A stretch of DNA of 64,000 bases from the NCBI GenBank assembly GCA_004555915.1, contig SFJM01000006.1, positions 1 through 64,000 of the forward strand, read 5' to 3'. The position numbers and the translations under genes were made by a program. Shown piece after piece: positions 17,215-23,834 of the stretch. The notes under the pieces were generated by a model. That model was not told the DNA's origin, did not search any database, and was given only the letters and a program-made list of their open reading frames with translations. Source of the DNA: Clostridiales bacterium (GTDB lineage: Bacteria > Bacillota > Clostridia > Oscillospirales > Butyricicoccaceae). Numbering within the stretch: the stretch's first letter is position 1; every line of letters begins with the position of its first letter.

Positions 17215-18618
17215 TTATTTTTTATAGTTTTCGTAGTTCTTTGGTTTATGCACCTGTTCTGCCCAGATCTCCTCTGCCGCATCCTTCCAGCATGCCGCAT
17301 ATTCCTTGCACTTGCCGCACAGATGCTCTACCGTCTCCGGAGATTCCAGATCTGTACTGTGTGCGCCGGTCTCATGTACCATCTTCTGCAGCAGCTCCGG
17401 ATTCTCCAGCATGGGGCATGGACGCAGATGGTTGTGGTTAAAGGGCTGGCCGTCATGATATGCCATGAACAGCGGGCTTTGCAGGATTTCCAGCACGGAA
17501 TGGTCATGAATATTCGCATTGGAATAATGGATGAACACACATGGCTCCGCATCTCCGGCGGAATTGATATGGAAATAATTGCGTCCGCCTGCGATACAGC
17601 CGCCTACAGCTTCACCGTCATTCTGGAAATCCATCGGGAAGAATTCGATATCCGACTGGCTGGAACGGATATACCGGATGCGTTCAATCATATATTTCCG
17701 CTGCTCCACCGTAGGCAGCAGGTCCGGCACGGCATTGTTGCCTACCGGCATATAATGGAAATAGAAGCCAAACCGCGCACCCTTATCGGCAATCATCTTC
17801 AAAAATGCATCGCTGGTAACGGCTTCAATGTTATGCTTAGTATAACATATCGACGTGCCAAATAAAATACCATATTGTTTCATCAGGTCCATGGCCTTCA
17901 TGACCGCGTCATAATGTCCCTCGCCCCGGCGTGCGTCATTGGTCTCCGGCGTGCCTTCAATGGACAGCTGGAAGGTCAGGTTGCCCAGACGGACAACCTC
18001 CCGGCAGAATGCATCATCAATCAGGGTGGAATTGGTATAGATGGAGAATTCCACATCATTGTGTTTTTCTGCCAGCTTCAGGATATCCGCCTTGCGCACC
18101 AGCGGTTCACCGCCGGTCAGCATATACAGGTACACACCGAGCTTTTTGCCCTCGGTGATAATTTTATCCATATCCTCAAAGGACAGGTTATGTTTATGGC
18201 CATAGGTACCGGACCAGCAGCCCTGACAATGCATATTGCATGCCGAGGTCGGATCAAACAGGATAAGCCACGGGATATTGCAGTGATATTTTTCCCGGTT
18301 TTTACGGATCTCTCTGGTGCCACGGAAAAATGCTTCAAAGCCCAGATTGAGTGCCGCCATTTTTGCCACATGGGGATCGGTTTCATCCAGTACACGATTG
18401 ATAAATCGAATCCACTTGTTGTTCGGGTCCTGGATTGCTGCCCGGACCTTGTCATAGCTTTCCTTGGACATGCCATCTCCCCAGAATTTCTCTGCGAAGT
18501 CCACAATCTCCAAAAAGCCCTTTTCTCTGTCCTTTTCCACATGAGAAAGGATCTGATCAATCAGAATACTGGCAGCCTTTCTCTGTGCCTTATGTGAAAG
18601 CTCTGTTAATGCAGCCAT
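17215..18618 (-). CDS. Radical SAM/SPASM-like protein of unknown substrate
   Basis: The 467-residue protein carries the radical SAM cluster motif CNMHCQGC at about residues 129-136, a GGEPL SAM-binding motif, and a C-terminal Cys-rich region (CIAGGRNYFHINSAGDAEPC, then CGKCKEYAAC) of the SPASM type that would bind auxiliary Fe-S clusters. An N-terminal helical domain of ~110 residues precedes the barrel. It resembles stand-alone Fe-S oxidoreductases of gut Clostridia. No precursor peptide gene was recognised nearby, so a peptide-maturation role is only a possibility. Driven by a strong promoter with an overlapping inverted repeat, and followed by a MarR gene. Confidence 0.85.
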   Translation of the reverse strand: MAALTELSHKAQRKAASILIDQILSHVEKDREKGFLEIVDFAEKFWGDGMSKESYDKVRAAIQDPNNKWIRFINRVLDETDPHVAKMAALNLGFEAFFRGTREIRKNREKYHCNIPWLILFDPTSACNMHCQGCWSGTYGHKHNLSFEDMDKIITEGKKLGVYLYMLTGGEPLVRKADILKLAEKHNDVEFSIYTNSTLIDDAFCREVVRLGNLTFQLSIEGTPETNDARRGEGHYDAVMKAMDLMKQYGILFGTSICYTKHNIEAVTSDAFLKMIADKGARFGFYFHYMPVGNNAVPDLLPTVEQRKYMIERIRYIRSSQSDIEFFPMDFQNDGEAVGGCIAGGRNYFHINSAGDAEPCVFIHYSNANIHDHSVLEILQSPLFMAYHDGQPFNHNHLRPCPMLENPELLQKMVHETGAHSTDLESPETVEHLCGKCKEYAACWKDAAEEIWAEQVHKPKNYENYKK

Positions 18619-18639
18619 TGCTCCATGCCTCCAATCTAT

Positions 18640-18660
18640 TTATCTTCTACTGAAAGATAA
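18640..18660. promoter_or_regulatory. Candidate MarR operator
   Basis: A perfect inverted repeat TTATCTT-7 bases-AAGATAA that overlaps the first bases of the -10 box of the radical SAM-MarR operon and extends downstream of it. Size, symmetry and position fit a MarR repressor site. Confidence 0.6.
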
Positions 18661-18687
18661 TATACCCCCTTCCTCCATTTCTGTCAA
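18659..18687 (-). promoter_or_regulatory. Promoter of the radical SAM-MarR operon
   Basis: Minus-strand consensus -35 TTGACA (18682-18687), a 17-base spacer and -10 TATATT (18659-18664). Confidence 0.8.
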
Positions 18688-18766
18688 GTCATTTTATACA
18701 ACGATCTTGCTTTTTCTGTCGATTCCTGATTTTTTCTGCTGAATCCGTCTATTTTCTATCCGCTTC

Positions 18767-18795
18767 TTGCTTTTTCCCGCGGGTATCGGTATACT
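18767..18795 (+). promoter_or_regulatory. Promoter of the 125-residue membrane protein gene
   Basis: Plus-strand -35 TTGCTT (18767-18772), 17-base spacer and -10 TATACT (18790-18795), about 40 bases before the start codon. Confidence 0.6.
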
Positions 18796-18837
18796 GGTGG
18801 TATCATATCCGTTTTCCCCGAAAGGAGCCTGTCTTCC

Positions 18838-19215
18838 ATGCGTTTGTTCCGCCTGCTGATTTGGGACGCATTATTCTGCATTATTTTAACCGTCAGCTAT
18901 TCTGTTTCCGCCGCAGTGGTTACGCCGACCCTGCAATATCTCATTACACTGGTTACCTGCGCCATCTGTGGTGCATTTTTGGGTCAGCTGCCCCAGCGTT
19001 CTGATCCGTTGCTGCTTATTTTTGTCACCATCCCTGCCCTGTATGTGGCTCTGGCACCGCTGCTTGCGCCCGGCCTTACATGGCTGACAAATGCATTGCC
19101 GCTGCCCTTTTCCATCCAGCTCGTGCCGAATATTCTGCTGTCGCAGAAAACCCAGCTCCTGCGGTATGCCTGCGCACTGGTTGGCGGCTTTACCCTGTTC
19201 CGCGGCCAGAAATAA
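18838..19215 (+). CDS. Small integral membrane protein, unknown
   Basis: A 125-residue hydrophobic protein with about four membrane segments and no recognised domain. The gene is well supported by context: AAAGGAG precedes the ATG, a -35/-10 pair lies upstream, and a strong terminator follows. It is one of the few plus-strand genes in this half of the window and stands alone between the divergent radical SAM operon and the convergent pnp. No function can be assigned. Confidence 0.7.
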   Translation: MRLFRLLIWDALFCIILTVSYSVSAAVVTPTLQYLITLVTCAICGAFLGQLPQRSDPLLLIFVTIPALYVALAPLLAPGLTWLTNALPLPFSIQLVPNILLSQKTQLLRYACALVGGFTLFRGQK

Positions 19216-19236
19216 CAGACTCCATGAAATACATAC

Positions 19237-19266
19237 GCCGGAATCCCCCGAGGTTCCGGCTTTTTC
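19237..19266 (+). terminator. Terminator of the small membrane protein gene
   Basis: GCCGGAA / TTCCGGC stem with a 10-base loop followed by TTTTT, 22 bases after the stop codon. Confidence 0.85.
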
Positions 19267-19363
19267 TATGGTTCCCCACATCCTGCCGGACAATTCCCAT
19301 AGCTTTTCCTATGACCAGTTTATTCCGCAGGCGGACAGAGTTGCCTGTTTTTCTGGTGATACG

Positions 19364-19406
19364 CAAAAAAGGCTGTACCCATCTCTGAGTACAGCCTTTG
19401 CTTTTT
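19364..19406 (-). terminator. Terminator of pnp (bidirectional)
   Basis: Stem AAGGCTGTAC / GTACAGCCTT with T tracts on either side, 14 bases beyond the pnp stop. Confidence 0.85.
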
Positions 19407-19419
19407 TCATTTCAGGAAA

Positions 19420-21543
19420 TTACAGAACCTTTTCCTCTTCCTTTACGTCCTTGCGGGACAGGTTGATGCGGCCCTTGTCATCAATTTCAATGACCTTAAC
19501 CCAGCACATGTCGCCAACCTTGACAACATCCTCAACCTTCTCCACGCGGCGCTTTTCCAGCTTGGAGATGTGAACCAGACCATCCTTACCCGGTGCAATC
19601 TGCACGAATGCGCCGAAGCCCATCAGGCGGACAACCTTGCCGTAGAATACATCGCCGACCTCCGGGTCCTTGACGATGGTTTCAATCATCTTCTTTGCCT
19701 TCTCGCCGTCTGCGCCATTGACGGATGCAATGCTGACAGTGCCATCCTCAGCAATGTCAATCTTTGCGCCGGACTCAGCGGTGATCTTCTGGATCACAGA
19801 GCCGCCCTTACCGATGACATCACGGATCTTGTCCGGGTTGATGTGCAGGGTGATGGTCTTCGGTGCCCACGGAGACAGGGTTGCACGCGGTTCCGGAATC
19901 GCCTTCAGCATAACCTCATCCAGAATCTTGTAACGTGCGTCACGGCACTTGCGGAATGCTTCCTTGATGATGGACGGAGTCAGGCCGTCAACCTTGATAT
20001 CAACCTGAATACCGGTGATACCCTTCTTGGTGCCTGCTACCTTGAAGTCCATGTCGCCGTAGAAGTCCTCGACACCCTGAATATCGGTAAAGGTAGTTTC
20101 CTGACCGTCATCGGTAATCAGGCCGCAGGAAATACCGGCTACCGGAGCCTTAATCGGAACACCGGCATCCATCAGCGCCAGAGTGGAGCCGCAGACAGAA
20201 CCCTGAGAGGTGGAACCGTTGGAGGACAGAACCTCAGATACCACGCGGATTGCATACGGGAATTCCTCAACGGACGGCAGTACCGGCACCAGAGAACGCT
20301 CTGCCAGTGCACCATGACCGATTTCACGACGGCCAGGGCCACGGGACGGACGGGTTTCACCAACCGAGAAGGACGGGAAGTTATAGTGATGGATATATCT
20401 CTTTTCCTTCTGCTCAAAGATGGTATCCAGCTGCTGTGCGTCAGACAGGGTACCCAGTGTGCAGACAGACAGAACCTGCGTCTGGCCACGGGTAAACAGG
20501 CCGGTACCATGTGCACGGGGCAGTACGCCTACCTCAGATGCCAGCGGACGGACTTCTTCCATGCCACGGCCATCTACACGCTTGCCCTGGGTCAGCCAGT
20601 GACGGACAACCTTCTTGCACAGCTTGTCAACGATTTCGGTGACCTCGCCGGCACGCTCTGCTGCAACCTCTTCGCCCAGCATTGCGTCGATTTCCTCACG
20701 GACAACCTGCATCCGTGCATCACGAACGGTCTTGTCATCGGTATCGAAAGCGACCTCAACCTTTTCACGTGCAAATGCTTCGATCTGGTCGAACAGGTCA
20801 TGGTCTACATCATGATGCTCATACTCGAACTTCGGCTTGCCGATTTCTGCCTTGATGGAATCAATAAATGCGCACATCTTCTTGATTTCCTCATGGGCAA
20901 ACAGCAGGCCTTCCAGCATCTGATCCTCCGGAACTTCCTTTGCACCTGCTTCGATCATAACGATCTTTTCGGCAGTACCGCAAACAGTAACGTCCATCAG
21001 GCTCTTTTCACGCTGCTCAACCGTCGGGTTGAGGACGAATTCGCCGTCAACCAGACCGACGTCAACGCCGGCAACGGTATAATTAAACGGGATATCCGAA
21101 ATAGCAACTGCGATGGATGCACCATTCAGTGCAGTTACCTGCGGGGAGTTATCATAATCATTGCCCATAACGGTGCAGACAATGGAAACGTCATTGCGCA
21201 GATCCTTCGGGAACAGCGGACGCATCGGGCGGTCAATCTGGCGGGAAGCAATGGTAGCCTGCTCACTTGCCTTGCCCTCGCGACGCATAAAGGAACCCGG
21301 GATACGGCCTACTGCGTACAGCTTTTCTTCAAAATCAACAGAAAGCGGGAAGAAATCCACACCTTCACGCGGCTTCGGGGAAGCGGTTGCAGTAACCAGA
21401 ACAACCGTATCACCATAGCGAACCATTGCGGCACCATTTGCCAGCTGTGCAACCTTACCGGTTTCTACCGTCAGCTTACGGCCAGCAAACGTGGTTTCAA
21501 ATACACGTTCTTCATCAAATGACTTATGGGTAATCGTAGTCAT
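19420..21543 (-). CDS. pnp: Polyribonucleotide nucleotidyltransferase (PNPase)
   Basis: Phosphorolytic 3'-5' exoribonuclease and minor RNA polymerase, core of the degradosome. Two RNase PH domains (first starting KLTVETGKVAQLANGAAMVRYGDTVVL, second around GRGMEEVRPLASEVGVLPRAHGTGLFTRGQTQ), then a KH domain (IRDVIGKGGSVIQKITAESGAKI) and an S1 domain (GDVFYGKVVRLMGFGAFVQIAPGKDGLVHISKL). About 707 residues, normal. The conserved start is the ATG at 21543, 11 bases after AAGGAG. It follows rpsO in the widely conserved rpsO-pnp order, but here a tandem repeat pair and a terminator lie between the two. Confidence 0.97.
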   Translation of the reverse strand: MTTITHKSFDEERVFETTFAGRKLTVETGKVAQLANGAAMVRYGDTVVLVTATASPKPREGVDFFPLSVDFEEKLYAVGRIPGSFMRREGKASEQATIASRQIDRPMRPLFPKDLRNDVSIVCTVMGNDYDNSPQVTALNGASIAVAISDIPFNYTVAGVDVGLVDGEFVLNPTVEQREKSLMDVTVCGTAEKIVMIEAGAKEVPEDQMLEGLLFAHEEIKKMCAFIDSIKAEIGKPKFEYEHHDVDHDLFDQIEAFAREKVEVAFDTDDKTVRDARMQVVREEIDAMLGEEVAAERAGEVTEIVDKLCKKVVRHWLTQGKRVDGRGMEEVRPLASEVGVLPRAHGTGLFTRGQTQVLSVCTLGTLSDAQQLDTIFEQKEKRYIHHYNFPSFSVGETRPSRGPGRREIGHGALAERSLVPVLPSVEEFPYAIRVVSEVLSSNGSTSQGSVCGSTLALMDAGVPIKAPVAGISCGLITDDGQETTFTDIQGVEDFYGDMDFKVAGTKKGITGIQVDIKVDGLTPSIIKEAFRKCRDARYKILDEVMLKAIPEPRATLSPWAPKTITLHINPDKIRDVIGKGGSVIQKITAESGAKIDIAEDGTVSIASVNGADGEKAKKMIETIVKDPEVGDVFYGKVVRLMGFGAFVQIAPGKDGLVHISKLEKRRVEKVEDVVKVGDMCWVKVIEIDDKGRINLSRKDVKEEEKVL

Positions 21544-21630
21544 AATCAAACTGTCTCCTTTTCTACAATATTGTTCCAAAAGTCCGACAGTCCTTCAAGC
21601 ACTTGAAGCGCAGGTTTATCGTCCGCTTTT

Positions 21631-21777
21631 ATGGCTCCCTCAGAGGAGGGAGCTGTCTGCGCTTGCTGCGCAGACTGAGGGAGTTTCATAAAATACCTCT
21701 TTCATGGCTCCCTCAGAAGAGGGAGCTGTCTGCGCTTGCTGCGCAGACTGAGGGAGTTCCATAAAAATACCTCTTTT
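21631..21777. repeat. Tandem pair of the palindromic repeat, copy 3
   Basis: Two direct copies of a ~73 bp unit (21631-21703 and 21704-21777). Each begins ATGGCTCCCTCAGA, folds into a GAGGGAGC hairpin and a second CTGCGC-TTGCT-GCGCAG hairpin, and ends GGGAGTT(T/C)CATAAAA followed by TACCTCTTT. The two copies differ at very few positions. Unlike the other loci these are head-to-tail, not inverted. They lie between pnp and rpsO. Confidence 0.85.
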
Positions 21778-21856
21778 ATGAATTTCCCCGTAACAGGAAC
21801 ATTTCATAAGCCTGTCCTTCAACTGCTCAAGGAATTGTCGTCCTTCTTTTTTGTCA

Positions 21857-21892
21857 GGGAAAAAGAGGAGGCATTCACATGGCCTCCTCTTC
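21857..21892 (-). terminator. Terminator of rpsO
   Basis: Minus-strand stem AGAGGAGGC / GCCTCCTCT with a 9-base loop, followed by TTTTTCCC, 13 bases beyond the stop codon. Confidence 0.85.
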
Positions 21893-21903
21893 CTCCATAG
21901 CTC

Positions 21904-22170
21904 TTACTTTCTCAGGCCGAGCTTCTTAACGATTGCTCTGTAACGCTCGATATCCTTCTTCTTCAGGTATGCGAGCATGCTGCGGCGCTGGCCTACCATC
22001 TTCAGCAGACCACGGCGGGAATGGTTGTCATGCTTGTGCTCCTTCAGATGCTCGGTGAGCTGCTTAATGCGCTCAGTCAGGATAGCGATCTGTACTTCCG
22101 GGGAACCGGTATCGGTCTCATGGGTACGGTTTGCTGCGATTACTTCAGCCTTCTGCTCTTTGCGGATCAT
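21904..22170 (-). CDS. rpsO: 30S ribosomal protein S15
   Basis: Primary 16S rRNA-binding protein of the small-subunit platform. The 88-residue sequence is typical (TGSPEVQIAILTERIKQLTEHLKEHKHDNHSRRGLL, then MVGQRRSMLAYLKKKD). The start at 22170 has GAGGTG upstream. It has its own promoter and terminator and a structured leader of about 120 bases, as expected for an autoregulated ribosomal protein gene. Confidence 0.98.
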   Translation of the reverse strand: MIRKEQKAEVIAANRTHETDTGSPEVQIAILTERIKQLTEHLKEHKHDNHSRRGLLKMVGQRRSMLAYLKKKDIERYRAIVKKLGLRK

Positions 22171-22293
22171 AATTAGACACCTCATAATAAAATATTTTTT
22201 TTAGCTCCCAATGCACCGGGCAGCGGTCTAAGGTGATGGACACGGTAAAACATGTCCTGTATCCAGACTGCTAAGTGCAGGGAATACGCTAAC
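22171..22293 (-). promoter_or_regulatory. Structured leader of rpsO, candidate S15 autoregulatory RNA
   Basis: Between the inferred transcription start and the rpsO start the RNA can form a long nested stem: outer AGC...CCC pairs with GGGAGCU, then UGCAC with GUGCA, then AGCAGUCU with AGACCGCU (one mismatch), capped by a GGACA/UGUCC hairpin. S15 is known to repress its own mRNA through such leaders in several bacterial groups. Pairings were found by eye and not folded by software. Confidence 0.55.
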
Positions 22294-22299
22294 TACTGC

Positions 22300-22328
22300 A
22301 TCATATCATACCAAAGCTTTTTTGTAAA
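22300..22328 (-). promoter_or_regulatory. Promoter of rpsO
   Basis: Minus-strand -35 TTTACA (22323-22328), 17-base spacer, -10 TATGAT (22300-22305). Confidence 0.65.
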
Positions 22329-22440
22329 GTAGATTATTTGGAAAACTTTTGGGCGGGTTCTCTGCGCTGATTCATGACAGAATGCAGGCCATCTGTTTTT
22401 CGTTTGTGCCTGAACGGCTACTGTGCCAATTCCCACATCC

Positions 22441-22528
22441 CCTAAGGAAGAGACTCACCGGCGAGTCTCTCCCTTAGGAATCCCACTCTGCCGTTAAAGG
22501 GGGTTGGATACCCCCTTTAAAATTCCCC
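22441..22528. repeat. Two strong hairpins in the gene-free island
   Basis: CCTAAGG-aAGAGACTC / GAGTCTCTcCCTTAGG (about 22441-22478) and TTAAAGGGGGT / ACCCCCTTTAA (22494-22523) stand close together with no adjacent gene. A 28-residue frame on the minus strand (starting MQAELRKSRRKKEDG, about 22518-22605) ends just before them and looks like the tail of a mobile-element gene. No transcript is evident. Confidence 0.45.
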
Positions 22529-22590
22529 AACAATCACCGCAATCTCCTCTGGTGCATCGCCATCTTCTTTCTTCCGCCGGGATTTCCGCA

Positions 22591-22675
22591 GTTCGGCTTG
22601 CATTCCGTGGTTTATTCATACAGGCTTATGACACCACTGCATGCAGAGGGAATAAACCAATATGCAACGCCGAAC
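22591..22675. repeat. Large inverted repeat (85 bp)
   Basis: GTTCGGC-TTGCAT...GGTTTATTC on the left pairs with GAATAAACC...ATGCAA-CGCCGAAC on the right, around a loop of about 30 bases containing CTGCATGCAG. The interrupted long stem resembles an origin of transfer or a decayed element end, but no relaxase or integrase lies nearby. Part of the otherwise gene-free 22171-23834 stretch, whose 22690-23000 portion is strongly AT-rich and holds nothing I recognise. Confidence 0.5.
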
Positions 22676-23007
22676 AGTGACAACGAGGGCTGAGATAGCA
22701 AAAAAAGTTCTCAATCACCTATACTTTTCCAAGTTTTTTGATTATTTATTCAAAAACACGTGGTTATACTTTATTTAACCATCATTATCCCCCGCTCTGT
22801 TGAAAAAAGATTTTACGAACTTCACAATTTTTCGTCAAAAAATTTTACACCAGTATGATTTTCCGATTTTTCCATCCTGCATTTTATCCGCGAATGCGTG
22901 GGTTTTTCCGTTGTATTTTGCAGGATTTTCCCGTCTATTTTTCGTTTATGGTGATTGTGTACAGCTGTAATCCGCTGTTTTTGTAAATAATTCATGAAAT
23001 TTGCTTA

Positions 23008-23036
23008 TTTTCAGTCATTTAAACACATGCTATAAT
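23008..23036 (+). promoter_or_regulatory. Promoter of the candidate small RNA
   Basis: -35 TTTTCA (23008-23013), 17-base spacer and an extended -10 TGCTATAAT with a perfect TATAAT at 23031-23036. Confidence 0.6.
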
Positions 23037-23042
23037 CTGAAC

Positions 23043-23248
23043 CATCAACGAAAGACATGTGAATGAGAAAAACAGCTCATTCCATTCGCTTTCCTTCCTT
23101 TTTTTCTCTTTTCTGCCGAAAACACATGACGGTGGCTGTGCAATAGTGCGGCCTGGATGTCGTGTGTTTTTCTTTTGTCCAAATACATGTAAAAAGGCTC
23201 CTCCCGCACAGGCAGTTTTCCCTGCACGGAAGGAGCTTTATTGTTTTT
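23043..23248 (+). ncRNA. Candidate structured small RNA (~205 nt)
   Basis: A transcription unit without a convincing protein: TATAAT promoter just upstream and an intrinsic terminator at the end (GCUCCU / AGGAGC with inner CAGG/CCUG, then UUUAUUGUUUUU at 23237-23248). Between them a closing stem ACAUGU(23055-23060)/ACAUGU(23185-23190) encloses hairpin 1, GAAUGAG/CUCAUUC (23061-23082), a pyrimidine-rich single strand, and hairpin 2, GAAAACACAUGAC / GUCGUGUGUUUUUC (23118-23172, one bulge) topped by GGCUGU/GCGGCC. The unit could encode a 27-residue peptide from 23062, but it lacks a ribosome site. Not assignable to a known RNA family by eye. Confidence 0.55.
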
Positions 23249-23326
23249 GCTGTGATATTGGTTAAGCCAGGCAACAGCCAGGCGCATCATTCACGCGCCC
23301 AAACAGGAGGGAAACGCTTCCGTCCC

Positions 23327-23492
23327 AAAGCCTCCCTCTTGGAGGGAGGTGGATTCGCCGCAGGCGAAGACGGAGGGAGTTAAAACGCAGCTCTTTCGTA
23401 TCAATCGAAACCTTTGTGCGAAAGAGGAAGATCGGCGGAACTCCCTCAGTCACGGCAAAGCCGTGCCAGCTCCCTCCTCTGAGGGAGCCTCT
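23327..23492. repeat. Composite palindromic repeat, copy 4 (complete)
   Basis: Left half AAAGCCTCCCTCTTGGAGGG...GGAGGGAGTT, spacer of about 60 bases ending CGGCGG, right half AACTCCCTCAGTC...GAGGGAGCCTCTGG. The small inner hairpins differ (GATTCGCCGCAGGCG on the left, CACGGCAAAGCCGTG on the right), showing sequence exchange with conserved pairing. It abuts the second repeat family at 23493. Confidence 0.85.
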
Positions 23493-23536
23493 GGCCGCGC
23501 TCCTGCACAGGAGCGCAGGAAAGCATTTCTTTTGCC
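23493..23536. repeat. Second repeat family, copy A
   Basis: GGCCGCGCTCCTG-CA-CAGGAGCGC followed by AGGAAAGCATTTCTTTTGCC; the core GCGCTCCTG/CAGGAGCGC is a perfect 9-base-pair hairpin. Repeated almost exactly at 23759-23802. Confidence 0.8.
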
Positions 23537-23658
23537 AAGCTCTTCTTTCTGCAATAGAACCGCCAGATTTTTCATATCTGCTTGCATGAAACCTCTATGG
23601 GCAGACCGGCGGACTTGTTTTGTCCGGCGTGTCTGCGGTGCGCGGAAGGTCGTCGAAG

Positions 23659-23831
23659 CAAAGTCCGTTTTGCTCCGGTATTCTTTAAAAAGAATACCAT
23701 CCGCCCACTCCCTTGCTTCTCCTCTCCAAAACACAACCGCTTCTCTGGGTTGTGTTTTGGCCGCGCTCCTGCACAGGAGCGCAGGAAAGGTTTTCTTTTG
23801 CCTACTTTTCTTTTCCTCAAAAAGAAAAGTA
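23659..23831. repeat. Hairpin cluster including second repeat family, copy B
   Basis: Three further perfect or near-perfect hairpins run together: GGTATTCTT/AAGAATACC (about 23671-23692), CCAAAACACAACC/GGTTGTGTTTTGG (23727-23760), and copy B of the GCGCTCCTG/CAGGAGCGC repeat (23759-23802). The last, TACTTTTCTTTT/AAAAGAAAAGTA (about 23803-23831), lies just past the phosphohexomutase stop and may terminate that gene. Confidence 0.65.
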
Positions 23832-23834
23832 CGG

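Noticed and set aside
19570..21522. 650-residue plus-strand frame opposite pnp
   Set aside because: Complete antisense overlap with a confident PNPase gene and no recognisable domain.
21631..21777. Possible CRISPR array
   Set aside because: Only two repeat units, no unique spacers, and the unit belongs to the intergenic hairpin family; no cas genes in the window.
23062..23145. 27-residue frame inside the candidate small RNA
   Set aside because: No Shine-Dalgarno sequence upstream, and the start lies within a hairpin; kept only as an alternative.
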